Below are positions 9,261-17,963 of a DNA stretch of 64,000 nt, in pieces. The notes beneath the pieces were generated by a model, which worked only from the letters and a program-made list of their open reading frames with translations, was not told the DNA's origin and ran no database searches. Location of the stretch: the NCBI RefSeq assembly GCF_002872075.1, contig NZ_PGGU01000016.1, forward strand, positions 255,009 through 319,008, given 5' to 3'. The position numbers and the translations under genes are program-made. The stretch's first letter is position 1, and every line of letters begins with the position of its first letter. The DNA comes from Microbacterium aurantiacum. Lineage in GTDB: Bacteria; Actinomycetota; Actinomycetes; Actinomycetales; Microbacteriaceae.

Positions 9261-9977
9261 ATGAACGCGCTGCAGTGGCTGATCGACGGCTTCAACTCGT
9301 ACTGGACGCTGCCCGGAGGGCAGGTGCTCCTCGTGCGCGAGGTCGTGGGCAACGCCTTCGGGCTCGCGAGCGCGCTCGGCGGCATGCGCCGCAAGATCTG
9401 GGCCTGGCCGGTCGGGATCATCGGCAACGTGCTGCTGCTCACCGTCTTCCTCGGCTCGATCCTCAGCCCCGACCACTCGCTCCCGCATCTGCTCGGACAG
9501 GCCGCGCGCCAGGTGATGTTCATCGCGGTCGCGATCTACGGCTGGGTCCGATGGCGGCAGGCGTCGTCCGGCGGCGGTCGGGTGACGCCGCGATGGGCGC
9601 CGACCGGTGCGCGCATCGGGCTCGTCCTCGTGATGATCATCGGCACCGTCGCACTGACCCCGCTGTTCCGCGCCCTCGGGTCCTGGGAGCCGGTATGGGC
9701 GGATGCCTGGACCTTCGTCGGGTCATTGCTGGCCACCTACGGCATGGCCAAGGGCTGGACCGAGTTCTGGCTGATCTGGATCGCGGTGGATGTGGTGGGG
9801 GTGCCGCTGCTCTTCGGCTCGGGGTACTACGCCACCGGATTCATGTACGTCTTCTACGGCGTCTTCACCGCGATCGGATTCGTGGTCTGGTGGCGAGCGC
9901 ACGCGGCATCCGCCCCGCCGGTGGAGATCATCCCGCCCGATCCGAGCCCGCGGCACGCCGAGGGGGAGCCGCGCTGA
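9261..9977 (+). CDS. pnuC: PnuC-type nicotinamide riboside transporter
   Basis: 238 residues with about seven hydrophobic segments. PnuC proteins carry vitamin B3 riboside across the membrane by facilitated diffusion, and trapping depends on phosphorylation by a kinase such as NadR. Family features include the Trp/Asn-rich helices KIWAWPVGIIGNVLL, RQVMFIAVAIYGWVRWRQ and the C-terminal ATGFMYVFYGVFTAIGFVVWW. The ATG at 9261 is chosen over upstream starts because the conserved N-terminus begins there and a GGGAAA stretch lies 5-10 bases ahead. No NAD-salvage kinase is adjacent. Confidence 0.88.
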   Translation: MNALQWLIDGFNSYWTLPGGQVLLVREVVGNAFGLASALGGMRRKIWAWPVGIIGNVLLLTVFLGSILSPDHSLPHLLGQAARQVMFIAVAIYGWVRWRQASSGGGRVTPRWAPTGARIGLVLVMIIGTVALTPLFRALGSWEPVWADAWTFVGSLLATYGMAKGWTEFWLIWIAVDVVGVPLLFGSGYYATGFMYVFYGVFTAIGFVVWWRAHAASAPPVEIIPPDPSPRHAEGEPR

Positions 9978-10031
9978 AACCCGGCCGCCCGACCAGGCGG
10001 TGACGTCGGCGGCATCCGGCACGATAGAGGC

Positions 10032-10817
10032 ATGACCGACGGCTACGACACGCAGTTCCTCGCCACTCCGCTGCCGATGCCGATCCCGGCACGCGCGACC
10101 CGCACGCTCCCCTATCCGCGGTTCTCCGTGCTGCTCGACCCCGAGCGGCGACTCGCCGCCGCCACCGCGGTGAACATCGACGGCGCGCGGCTGCGCGAAC
10201 TCCCGCGCACCGGCGAGTGGCGCCTCGACCCGCGGGCCGACGCCGACGAGCAGACCGGCCCAGACGTCTACGCCCGCAACGACCTCGACCGCGGCCACCT
10301 GGTGCGGCGGCGCGATCCTGGTTGGGGTGACACCGAGGATGCACGCGAGGCCACCGAGGCGACGTTCTTCTACCCGAACGCCGCCCCGCAAGCCTCCGGC
10401 TTCAACCAGTCGAAGGAGTTGTGGCTCGGTCTCGAGGACCACGTGCTCGAGTACGCCGAGACGACCGACCAGCGCGTGTCGGTCTTCACCGCCCCGGTTC
10501 TCGATGACGAGGATCCGCCGTATCGGGGCATCCGCATCCCGCTCCGCTTCTGGAAGGTCGCGGCCTGGCAGGGCCCGGACGGTCTCGCGGCGGCCGGCTT
10601 CCTGCTGGACCAGTCCGAACTCATCGACACCCCCGAGGGCCTGCTGGCCGCGCCGCCGCTCGGAGCCTTCCGCACGTTCCAGGTGCCGGTGGCCGACATC
10701 GCCGGCATCACCGGTATCGATCTGGGCCCGTTGGCGGATGCCGATGGGCTGCCCGCACGGACCGCCCGTCCGGGCACGTGGCTGACTCTCGACGAGCCTC
10801 ACGACATCGTGCTCTGA
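10032..10817 (+). CDS. DNA/RNA non-specific endonuclease (NUC family)
   Basis: 261 residues. The beta-beta-alpha-metal nuclease motif appears as DLDRGHLVRR, whose histidine is the general base (NucA/Serratia-nuclease DRGH). The metal-binding asparagine lies in FNQSKELWLGLEDHV, preceded by FFYPNAAPQ. Unlike classical members there is no signal peptide or membrane anchor, so the protein may be cytoplasmic or exported by another route. A short N-terminal arm (about 80 residues) precedes the catalytic core. No immunity or inhibitor gene lies beside it. Confidence 0.85.
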   Translation: MTDGYDTQFLATPLPMPIPARATRTLPYPRFSVLLDPERRLAAATAVNIDGARLRELPRTGEWRLDPRADADEQTGPDVYARNDLDRGHLVRRRDPGWGDTEDAREATEATFFYPNAAPQASGFNQSKELWLGLEDHVLEYAETTDQRVSVFTAPVLDDEDPPYRGIRIPLRFWKVAAWQGPDGLAAAGFLLDQSELIDTPEGLLAAPPLGAFRTFQVPVADIAGITGIDLGPLADADGLPARTARPGTWLTLDEPHDIVL

Positions 10818-10823
10818 GGATCC

Positions 10824-11195
10824 CTATCCCCAGGCGGAGATCGCTCCGAGCATGAAGACGAGGGCGCACAGGACTCCTGCGATCGAGAGCATCACGATGC
10901 GCAGGCCGAGTCGGCGACGCCCGCGCAGCCACGGGAGAGCCGGGATGCGCAGCACGAGACCGGCGACTCCCCCGGCGGCGAGGACCACGGACGCCACCCA
11001 CAGCAGCACCGGGACTCCGGCCCACCCCGTCGCGAAGTGCAGCACGGTGAACAGGGCGAGCAGCCCCGTCGACTCCGCGCTGGCGCCGAGTCGATCCGCG
11101 ATGCCGAATCGCTTGGGCGCCCACGCTCTGAGCGCGTAGAGCGCCGAGAAGACGACGAGGGCGACAGCGAGCAGGAGGGAAGGCGAGAGGTTCAT
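10824..11195 (-). CDS. Small integral membrane protein of unknown function
   Basis: 123 residues with four predicted membrane helices (about residues 5-22, 44-62, 64-82 and 98-118) joined by short Arg-rich loops. I do not recognise a family. Its start overlaps the stop of the serine hydrolase by four bases (ATGA), so the two are translationally coupled and it may act at the membrane with that enzyme. Confidence 0.75.
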   Translation of the reverse strand: MNLSPSLLLAVALVVFSALYALRAWAPKRFGIADRLGASAESTGLLALFTVLHFATGWAGVPVLLWVASVVLAAGGVAGLVLRIPALPWLRGRRRLGLRIVMLSIAGVLCALVFMLGAISAWG

Positions 11196-12277
11196 TGGGT
11201 GACGCCCTTCGTGACGAGATCGACGACGACATCGGGAAGCTGGGCCGCCGTGTTGGACAGCACCACCGCACCTCTGCCGCGCTCGCGATCGAGCACGAGG
11301 AACGAGCTGAATCCTCCGGTCTGCCCGTTGTGGAGGGTCAACGGCGGACCGTCCTCCTGTTCGATGATCAACCAGGCATAGCCCTCCGCCCCGCTTTCCC
11401 CATCGAGGTGGTGATCCATCGCGGACCCGCCGGGGGCGCTGCCGTCGAGGAGCGCCCGCAGGTACTTGGCCATGTCGCCGATCGTCGAGCGGATGCCGCC
11501 GGCCGGCGCAAAGGCGCCGATCGACCAGGGCTCCTGCGGAATCCCCGTGACCGAATATCCGGCCGTGAGGTCCGGCTGCTCGGATCCGTCGAGGACGATC
11601 CTGCTGTGCGTCATCTGGAGCGGATCGAAGATCCTCTCCTGCACGAGCTCCGGGTAGCCGAGATCCGCACGGTGAGCCAGGGCCTGGCCCAGCAGCGACA
11701 TCCCGAGGTTCGAGTAGAGGAAGTGTCCCGGGGCGACGAGCTGCTGACGTCCGGCCTGTTCGAGCAGGTCGTCCACCGTTCCTCGATAGGGATCACGGTT
11801 GGTGACCGTGTCCAGAAGCACGCGTGGCGTCGAGGCCTCATCGAGGCCGGGCAGCCCGGAGTGATGATTCGACAGGCTCTCCAGCGTGACCCCACCGGCC
11901 GGAGTGCCCTCGAGCACCGGGAAGACCGCCGCGAGGGTCTCGGTCGGCGTGACCTCACCGCGTTCGATCGCGATCGCGAACAGGTTGCCGGTGAAGGTCT
12001 TGGTGACCGAGCCGATCTCGTACTCGGTGTCGTCATCGGCCCCGAATCCGGCGGTCAACGTCCTGTCCCCGGTTTCGAGGTCGACGAAGCCGACGCTCAC
12101 GCGATCGAGCGCACCCCCGGTCCGGACCGCGTGCTCCACCGCCCGGGCGAGAGCGGGATCACCGCTCGTGTGCGGCTGGAGTCGGGGAGAAGGCGGCGTG
12201 GAGATGAGGCCCGCGGCGAGCACGAGGGCCGCCGCGAGGACGGCGGATCCGATGGCGAGGGGTGAAGATCTGGTCAT
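11192..12277 (-). CDS. Secreted beta-lactamase-family serine hydrolase
   Basis: 361 residues. An N-terminal hydrophobic segment (about residues 9-25) is a signal peptide or anchor. The class C beta-lactamase/DD-peptidase fold is marked by the catalytic SxxK motif in GSVTKTF, the YSNLGMSLLG tyrosine motif, and a HNGQTGG box in place of KTG. Members include esterases, D-aminopeptidases and penicillin-binding-like enzymes; resistance should not be assumed. The protein is probably cell-surface. GGAAGC lies just ahead of the ATG. The coupled membrane protein follows. Confidence 0.85.
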   Translation of the reverse strand: MTRSSPLAIGSAVLAAALVLAAGLISTPPSPRLQPHTSGDPALARAVEHAVRTGGALDRVSVGFVDLETGDRTLTAGFGADDDTEYEIGSVTKTFTGNLFAIAIERGEVTPTETLAAVFPVLEGTPAGGVTLESLSNHHSGLPGLDEASTPRVLLDTVTNRDPYRGTVDDLLEQAGRQQLVAPGHFLYSNLGMSLLGQALAHRADLGYPELVQERIFDPLQMTHSRIVLDGSEQPDLTAGYSVTGIPQEPWSIGAFAPAGGIRSTIGDMAKYLRALLDGSAPGGSAMDHHLDGESGAEGYAWLIIEQEDGPPLTLHNGQTGGFSSFLVLDRERGRGAVVLSNTAAQLPDVVVDLVTKGVTQ

Positions 12278-12375
12278 GCTTCCATGCCATCAGTGGGGCG
12301 CGGTCCGCGTAAGTGTCGCGGTGTCACCTGTAGTCGTGACAAATGGCACGGGTACGTGGCGGCTAGCATTCAAGG

Positions 12376-12603
12376 ATGACGAAGCCCGGCCCGATCAACG
12401 ATGTCGCCATCGGCGGCGACGTCATCCGCCTCGGTCAGTTCCTCAAGTTCTCCGGCCTGCTCGACTCCGGCGGAAACGCGAAAGAGGTCATCATCGACGG
12501 GTACGTCACGGTGAACGGCGAGGTGGATCGCCGGCGCGGGCGCCAGCTGCACGACGGCGACCTCGTGACGTTCGAGGGACGCACGGTCCGCGTTCGTCCC
12601 TGA
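12376..12603 (+). CDS. S4-domain RNA-binding protein (YbcJ-like)
   Basis: 75 residues, nearly all one S4 domain (IRLGQFLKFSGLLDSGGNAK, VTVNGEVDRRRGRQL, GDLVTFEG). Such small S4 proteins bind structured RNA, often the ribosome. Product identity beyond the domain is not clear. The gene lacks a ribosome site, and TAGCAT (12364-12369) lies six bases before the ATG, suggesting a leaderless mRNA. Confidence 0.85.
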   Translation: MTKPGPINDVAIGGDVIRLGQFLKFSGLLDSGGNAKEVIIDGYVTVNGEVDRRRGRQLHDGDLVTFEGRTVRVRP

Positions 12604-12639
12604 CCGCGCGGAGCACGCTCGGCGGAGTACGGTGGCCGT

Positions 12640-13296
12640 GTGGATGCATCCGACCCGCTGCCCGATCACCCGGCCCCCGACAACCCGCAGGGCAAACTCG
12701 TGCTGCTCCGGCACGGAGAGACGGAGTGGTCGAGGACCGGCAAGCACACCGGCCGCACCGACATCCCGCTCACCGCGCGCGGTGAGGAACTCGCTCGCGC
12801 GGCGGGTGAACTCGTGCGCGACTACGACTTCCGGCTCATCCTCAGCTCGCCGCTGGAGCGTGCGCGGAGGACGGCGGAGCTGGCTGGGCTGGATGCCGAG
12901 GTCGACCCGCTGCTCATCGAATGGGACTACGGCGGCTACGAAGGTCGCACGACCTCGGAGATCCGCGCCGAGCTCGGCTACGACTGGACCGCCTTCGCGC
13001 ACGGCGTGATCAGAGGCGACACGCCTGGCGAGACCGTCGAAGAGGTCGCCGCGCGCGCGTCCCGTGTGCTCACCCGCGTGCTCCCCGCGATGGCCGAGGG
13101 CGACGTCGCCCTGATCGCGCACGGGCACTACCTGCGCATCCTCGCGGCGGTGTTCCTGCGCGCTGCCCCGAGATTCGCCGCGCAGATCACGCTTGACGCC
13201 GGGTCGGTCTCGGTGCTGGGCTTCGACCGCGAGCAGCCGGCGATCCTGGCGTGGAACCACGGCCCGCGACTGCCGTTGAAGCCGTCCGCGTCCTGA
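12640..13296 (+). CDS. Histidine phosphatase family protein
   Basis: 218 residues. The phosphoglycerate-mutase-like fold is shown by LLRHGETEWSRTGKHTGRTDIPLT (RHG catalytic histidine), the LSSPLERARRTAEL segment and the second active-site histidine in LIAHGHYLRIL. This branch contains broad phosphatases; the exact substrate is unknown. The start is GTG at 12640. There is no ribosome site, and TACGGT sits six bases upstream, so translation may be leaderless. Starts further right would cut off only the disordered N-terminus. Confidence 0.85.
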   Translation: MDASDPLPDHPAPDNPQGKLVLLRHGETEWSRTGKHTGRTDIPLTARGEELARAAGELVRDYDFRLILSSPLERARRTAELAGLDAEVDPLLIEWDYGGYEGRTTSEIRAELGYDWTAFAHGVIRGDTPGETVEEVAARASRVLTRVLPAMAEGDVALIAHGHYLRILAAVFLRAAPRFAAQITLDAGSVSVLGFDREQPAILAWNHGPRLPLKPSAS

Positions 13297-13320
13297 GACC
13301 GGACGTCGGCGTCGCGGCCG

Positions 13321-13719
13321 TCAGTCGCGAAGCACCGCGAACAGCGAGTGGATGTTCCCCTCCGGATCCGCGAAGAACGCGGAGTAGTGACCCCAGTCCG
13401 TGCGCACGGGCTCGGCGATCACGAGGCCGCCGAGGCTCCTGATGTGCGCGAGCCGGCCATCCACCGCTGCGGCATCATCGCACTCGAAGTTCAGCTCGAA
13501 CGCCTGACCCGATCTCGGCCTGCGGTAGTCGGGGTGATCATGCGTGTTCGCCCCCATGCCCTGGCGCGAGAAAACCGCGAACCGCACCCCGTCGCCTTCG
13601 AAGGCCGCGTAGTGCTCCTCGACGACGGCCGGCCGCAGTTCGAGCGCGTCACGGAAGAACGCCGTCAGCGCCGCCACATCGCCGGCCAGCACGGTGATTC
13701 CCTCGAGTCGCACAGTCAC
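13321..13719 (-). CDS. VOC (glyoxalase/bleomycin-resistance fold) family protein
   Basis: 132 residues. Paired beta-alpha-beta-beta-beta modules are visible: TVRLEGITVLAGDVAALTAFF at the start, FELNFECDDA in the middle and YSAFFADPEGNIHSLF near the end. VOC proteins include metal-dependent dioxygenases, isomerases and drug-binding proteins, and substrate cannot be predicted. The GTG start lacks a ribosome site, but TAGCGT (13726-13731) lies six bases upstream, the spacing expected of a leaderless transcript. Confidence 0.82.
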   Translation of the reverse strand: MTVRLEGITVLAGDVAALTAFFRDALELRPAVVEEHYAAFEGDGVRFAVFSRQGMGANTHDHPDYRRPRSGQAFELNFECDDAAAVDGRLAHIRSLGGLVIAEPVRTDWGHYSAFFADPEGNIHSLFAVLRD

Positions 13720-13764
13720 GCCATCACGCTAGACCACGCCTCCGACATCGATCCTCGTCGTGTT

Positions 13765-14502
13765 TCAGTGCCGCACTCGCGCCAGGAACTCCGCGGTGGC
13801 CGGATGCTGCGGCGCGTCGAAGATCTGCGACGGCGGCCCCTGCTCGATCAGCACGCCCTCCTTGAGGAAGACCACCCGGTCTGCGACTTCGCGGGCGAAC
13901 GACATCTCGTGCGTCGCCATCACGATGGTGGTACCTCGCCGCTTCAGCTCACGCACGAGATCGAGGACCTCGCCGACCAACTGCGGGTCCAGCGCGCTCG
14001 TGATCTCGTCGAGCAGCAGCACGGCCGGCTCGGTGAGGACAGCGCGGACGATCGCGACACGCTGCTGCTGGCCACCGGAGAGCCGATCGGGGTACTCGTC
14101 GGCCTTGGCGCCGAGCCCGAGCGTCTCGAGCAGCTCGCGACCGCGTGCGTGCGCCTCGGTCTTCGGCATCCCATGCACCTTGCGCGCCGCCAGCGTCACG
14201 TTGTCGAGCACGGTGAGGTGCGGGAAGAGGTTGAAGTGCTGGAAGACCACGCCGATGCGGGCGCGCACGGCGTCGGCATCCACCCGGGGATCGGTGATGT
14301 CCTCGCCGGTCAGGAAGATCTGGCCGTCGTCGACCCGTTCGATCAGGTTCATCGTCTTCAGCAGCGTGGACTTGCCCGATCCGGATGCTCCGATGAGCAC
14401 GACGACCTCGTGGGTGCCGACTCCCAGGTCGACACCGCGAAGCACGTCGTGGTCGCCGAAGCGCTTGCGCACTCCGCGGGCCTCGATCACGGGAACGCTC
14501 AT
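13765..14502 (-). CDS. Polar amino acid ABC transporter, ATP-binding protein
   Basis: 245 residues, typical of GlnQ/HisP-type ATPases. Motifs: Walker A GASGSGKST, signature LSGGQQQR, Walker B VLLLDEITSALD, switch MATHEMSFAREVADRVVF. The start at 14502 overlaps the permease stop (ATGA). Longer frames to the right are permease shadow. It is the last gene of a six-gene minus-strand operon that also carries a hydrolase-like protein and a deaminase, so the imported solute may be their substrate. Confidence 0.92.
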   Translation of the reverse strand: MSVPVIEARGVRKRFGDHDVLRGVDLGVGTHEVVVLIGASGSGKSTLLKTMNLIERVDDGQIFLTGEDITDPRVDADAVRARIGVVFQHFNLFPHLTVLDNVTLAARKVHGMPKTEAHARGRELLETLGLGAKADEYPDRLSGGQQQRVAIVRAVLTEPAVLLLDEITSALDPQLVGEVLDLVRELKRRGTTIVMATHEMSFAREVADRVVFLKEGVLIEQGPPSQIFDAPQHPATAEFLARVRH

Positions 14503-15365
14503 ACGACTCCTCCGGCCTGCTCGCGCCTGTTCAGCCGGGCCGTGAGGCCGTCGGTGAGCCGGATCATCGGCCAGCTGAGGATGATGAAGAAGAGACCGGC
14601 GACGACGTAGGGGGTGTAGTTGTAGGTGTCGGCCACCTGCAGCTGAGCTGCGCGCACGGCGTCGATCACACCGAGCACCGAGATCAGGCCGACGTCCTTC
14701 TGCATCGAGACGAAGTCGTTCATCAGCGCCGGGACGACCTTTCGGACCCCCTGCGGGATGACGACGATCCGCAGCGTCTGCGCATGGCTGAGCCCGAGCG
14801 AGCGCGCGGCGACGCGCTGCGAGGGGTGCACCGCCTCCATACCGGCGCGCAGCACCTCGGAGACGTATGCGGAGTAGGTGACGATGATCGCGATCGTTCC
14901 CCAGAACGCCGGGGGCATCCGCGGGAAGATCATCAGCGCCGGGATTCCGTAGCCGATCAGGTACAGCACGATGAGCAGCGGGACCCCGCGGAAGAAGTCC
15001 GTGTACGCCGCCGCGACGGCTCGCAGCGGGAAGAACACCGGCCCGCGGAGGGACCGCATCGTCGCGAGCAGCGTCCCGAGGATCGCGACGCCGACCGCGG
15101 CGATCGCGAGCACGAGCAGGTTGGTGAGCAGTCCCTGCAGGATCGGCCCGATGCTCTTCACCCCGATGTCGAGGTCGAAGAACGTCTGTCGGACGACCGC
15201 CCAGCCCGGGGTGTTGACGATGACGAGAGCGAGCACGCCGAGCAGCACGATGCTGCTGACGAATGCGATCAGAACCGAGCGGGTGGTCGCCCGGCGCCGC
15301 AGAGCGCGACGTGACAGCTCGAGTTCGCTCGGCTCCCACGCCATCTCGGCGGAGAGCTGGGTCAC
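14499..15365 (-). CDS. Polar amino acid ABC transporter, permease
   Basis: 288 residues from a GTG that overlaps the stop of the binding-protein gene (GTGA); an in-frame ATG at 15344 is the alternative start. The protein has about five membrane helices after a basic N-terminus. The HisM/GlnP-type EAA loop is YVSEVLRAGMEAVHPSQRVAARSLGLSHAQ, preceded by FFRGVPLLIVLYLIGYG. It forms the membrane channel with the downstream ATPase. Confidence 0.9.
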   Translation of the reverse strand: MTQLSAEMAWEPSELELSRRALRRRATTRSVLIAFVSSIVLLGVLALVIVNTPGWAVVRQTFFDLDIGVKSIGPILQGLLTNLLVLAIAAVGVAILGTLLATMRSLRGPVFFPLRAVAAAYTDFFRGVPLLIVLYLIGYGIPALMIFPRMPPAFWGTIAIIVTYSAYVSEVLRAGMEAVHPSQRVAARSLGLSHAQTLRIVVIPQGVRKVVPALMNDFVSMQKDVGLISVLGVIDAVRAAQLQVADTYNYTPYVVAGLFFIILSWPMIRLTDGLTARLNRREQAGGVV

Positions 15366-16210
15366 TTCAGGACGGGGACGTCGACCGCGTCGCTGAGCCA
15401 CTCCTGCTGCAGCTCGTCGAGGGTGCCCGCGTCGCGGAGAGCGTCGACGGCATCGGTGACGGCGCCGGTGAGCGCAGACCCCTTGGGCAGCACGACCGCG
15501 AACTGGTCTCCTCCGTCAGTGCTGGCGAACTGACCGGTGACCGCGGCGTTGTCGACCAGGGCTCCGGTGACATAGAAGGCGCCGGGCAGGTCGGTGATCA
15601 TCGCGTCGATCTGACCTCCCTTGAGGGCGAGCACGACGTCGTCGACGGTGTTGAAGACACTCAGGTTCGCCTCGCCGAGCTGCTCCTTGGCGACGTTGTA
15701 GCTCGTCGTGCCGGCCGCGACGCCGACGGTGGCCTTCTTGAGGTCGTCGATGGTCGTCGCCGCTGCCGCGGGCGAGTCGTTCAGAGCGACGACCGCCTGC
15801 GACGTCGTGTAGTACGACGAAGAGAAGTCCACGGCCTTCTTGCGCTCGTCTGTGACCGAGAACTGCTGGATGTTGATGTCCCAGTCCTTAGGTCCAGGTG
15901 CGATGGCCGCGTCGAAGCCGGTGCGGACCCAGACGATGTCGGCGGCGTCGAAGCCGAGCTGCTCGGCGACGGCGTTCGCCACCGCTCCCTCGAAGCCCTT
16001 GCCGTTGGACGGCTCGTCGTCGACGAACCAGGGCTCGTAGTTGGGCTCGCCGGTCGCGATCGTGAGCTTGCCCGCGGTGACGGTCTGCAGGGAGCCATCA
16101 TCGGAACCGGCGGAGGGGGTCGCCGCGCCGGCGCAGGCGGTGAGGGACACGGCGGCGAGAACGGCGACGGCAGCAGCCGCGGCGCGGCGAAGGGTGGGCG
16201 CGAAGGGCAC
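15362..16210 (-). CDS. Polar amino acid ABC transporter, substrate-binding lipoprotein
   Basis: 282 residues. GTG at 16210 has AGGAG six bases upstream and gives a clear lipoprotein signal ending LTAC (cysteine about residue 26). Longer N-termini read through the preceding gene. The rest is a type 2 periplasmic-binding fold of the GlnH/ArtJ kind: KLTIATGEPNYEPWFV, DIVWVRTGFDAAIAP, the hinge VGVAAGTTSY and the late DQFAVVLPKGS. The solute is unknown. Its start lies two bases after the DUF985 gene, so it belongs to the same operon as the deaminase and hydrolase paralogue. Confidence 0.9.
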   Translation of the reverse strand: MPFAPTLRRAAAAAVAVLAAVSLTACAGAATPSAGSDDGSLQTVTAGKLTIATGEPNYEPWFVDDEPSNGKGFEGAVANAVAEQLGFDAADIVWVRTGFDAAIAPGPKDWDINIQQFSVTDERKKAVDFSSSYYTTSQAVVALNDSPAAAATTIDDLKKATVGVAAGTTSYNVAKEQLGEANLSVFNTVDDVVLALKGGQIDAMITDLPGAFYVTGALVDNAAVTGQFASTDGGDQFAVVLPKGSALTGAVTDAVDALRDAGTLDELQQEWLSDAVDVPVLK

Positions 16211-16212
16211 GG

Positions 16213-16668
16213 CTACTCCTGGATAGAGTTCGGGTTTTGTATCAGAGTAGGCGACTCGGCGAGCCGCCAATCGGCGAAATCGAAACCTGGCGACACGAAG
16301 CACGAGACGAGCACCTCGGCGGCGTCGAGAGGGCGGGCGGCCTGCCAGACTCCGCCCGGCACGAGCACCTGTGCGGCGTCCGTGGGTCCGAGCACGACGA
16401 TGGTCGGCTCAGCGGGCTCGGCACCGTCGCCGCCGAGGCTCAGCTCGAGCCGCCCAGGGCCATGCCAGAGCCACAGCTCGTCGCTGCTGACGACGTGCCA
16501 CTCGCTGCGTTCCTCGGCCTGCAGGAGGTAGTGGATGCAGGTGGCGGCAGGCCGCAGGCCGTTCGGCGTCTCGACGGCGTTCGGGCTCGTCCAGGTGCGC
16601 CGGAACCAGCCGCCCTCGGGGTGCGCCGCGAGATCGAGGCGTTCGGCGGTCTCGGGTCGGTCTGTCAT
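16213..16668 (-). CDS. DUF985 cupin-family protein
   Basis: 151 residues. A cupin barrel of the DUF985 family is recognised from AAHPEGGWFRRTW, CIHYLLQAEERSEWHVVSSDELWLWHGPG and GVWQAARPL. The metal-ligand pattern His/Glu/His is visible in EWHVVSSDE and neighbouring residues. The biochemical role of the family is not established. GGGAG precedes the ATG at 16668, which overlaps the stop of the amidohydrolase gene, so all three upstream genes are coupled. Confidence 0.87.
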   Translation of the reverse strand: MTDRPETAERLDLAAHPEGGWFRRTWTSPNAVETPNGLRPAATCIHYLLQAEERSEWHVVSSDELWLWHGPGRLELSLGGDGAEPAEPTIVVLGPTDAAQVLVPGGVWQAARPLDAAEVLVSCFVSPGFDFADWRLAESPTLIQNPNSIQE

Positions 16669-17963
16669 GAGATCTCTCCCTCTGCGGCCGGGAAGGCCGC
16701 GGCGGCGTGGCGGAGTTCGCCGGTGACGACCGTGGCGGTGGCCCGGCCTGCGCCGGCCTCGACCAGCTCCGCGATCGCATCGGCCCCTGCCGGGAGGTCG
16801 AAGAACGTCAGGTCGGCGAGCGCCCCGACCGCGAGATAGCCGGTCCGTTCGGGACCGACGTCGATCCCCATGGAGTGGGCGCCGCCGATCGTCGCGGCCC
16901 CGAGGAGCCGGGCGTGCAGATCTCGGTCGGTGTAACCCTGCGATCTGGCGATCCGCGCGAGCTCGGCGACGTCGGCCATCACGTCGAGTGAGGGACTCGA
17001 CGACAGCGAGTCGGTGCCGACCGCGATGGGGCTGCCCTCGCGGAGGTAGGCGGCGATCGGCGGTTCCTCCAGTCCGATGACGGCGTTCGACCTCGGGCAC
17101 AGCGCGACGGTCGTGCGGCGTTCGCGCAGGATCGCACGGTCTCGTGCGCTCATGTACACGCCGTGGGCGATGTGGCAGTCGGGGCCGAGCACGCCCAGCT
17201 GGTCCACGAACTCGGTGGCGCTGGTGCCGAACCCCGCATCCCGGAGCTCCTGGAAGCTGGCGAGTCCGGCGGTGTGCCAGGCCTGGGGAAGCTCGTGCGC
17301 GAACTCGCTCTCGAAGGCCGCCTCGCCGAGGTGGATGTGGATGCGTCCGCCGCGCTCTCGCACGATGTCGGGGATCTCCAGCAGAGGCTCGATGTCGAGC
17401 GAGTACGGGGCGTGCGGCGACAGCCCGGTACCGGGCGGCGTGCTGAGCGCGTCCAGAGCGTGCTCGACCTGGGCGCGACCGGTCCGCGCCCAGTCGGCGT
17501 TGGTCCAGCTCATCACTTCCCAGTAGGTGATCCCGTGCAGTCGTGCGTCGTGGAGAGCGGTGGCCGCCGCATCGTCGGTGACGACGTCCGCGATGGCGGT
17601 GGTGCCGGAGCGCAGCGCCATCTCGGCGCCGGCAGCGGCATCCATCCCCCAGTCCCTGCCCGCCTCGTAGACAGGATCGAACGCGCGCACCCAGTCGTCG
17701 AAACCGTCGTAGCGGCCGCGTCCCACGTCGGCCATGCCGGTGTACTGCAGGTGGGTGTGCGCGTTGACGAGTCCCGGCGTGAGGATGCCCGGCCAGTGCA
17801 CCTCGCGCGCGGCGATGCCGCGCTCGGCGAGGGATCTCAGCACCCAGGCGCGTTCGCCGACGTGCATGATGCGGCCATCGCGCACCGCGACGGCGCCGTC
17901 CGAGATCGGCGGCGCCGTGATCGGCACGACGAGGCCGGCCGAGTACACGGTGACCCCGTTCAT
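16665..17963 (-). CDS. Amidohydrolase of the adenosine/S-adenosylhomocysteine/aminofutalosine deaminase group
   Basis: 432 residues. The TIM-barrel metal site of subtype III amidohydrolases is complete: NAHTHLQYTG (HxH), HIHLGEAAFESEF (His plus catalytic Glu), IAHGVYM (His) and VGTDSLSSSPSL (catalytic Asp). The HTHLQYT and CPRSNAVIGLEEPP signatures resemble deaminases of 5'-modified adenosines (methylthioadenosine, S-adenosylhomocysteine or 6-amino-6-deoxyfutalosine) more than cytosine deaminases. The start overlaps the stop of the SAH-hydrolase-like gene (ATGA). Together they suggest processing of an adenosyl compound, with deamination to an inosyl product. The substrate is inferred, not shown. 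Confidence 0.8.
   Translation of the reverse strand: MNGVTVYSAGLVVPITAPPISDGAVAVRDGRIMHVGERAWVLRSLAERGIAAREVHWPGILTPGLVNAHTHLQYTGMADVGRGRYDGFDDWVRAFDPVYEAGRDWGMDAAAGAEMALRSGTTAIADVVTDDAAATALHDARLHGITYWEVMSWTNADWARTGRAQVEHALDALSTPPGTGLSPHAPYSLDIEPLLEIPDIVRERGGRIHIHLGEAAFESEFAHELPQAWHTAGLASFQELRDAGFGTSATEFVDQLGVLGPDCHIAHGVYMSARDRAILRERRTTVALCPRSNAVIGLEEPPIAAYLREGSPIAVGTDSLSSSPSLDVMADVAELARIARSQGYTDRDLHARLLGAATIGGAHSMGIDVGPERTGYLAVGALADLTFFDLPAGADAIAELVEAGAGRATATVVTGELRHAAAAFPAAEGEIS

Noticed and set aside
10032..10817. Secreted nuclease effector
   Set aside because: No signal peptide, membrane anchor or inhibitor gene was found, so secretion cannot be claimed.
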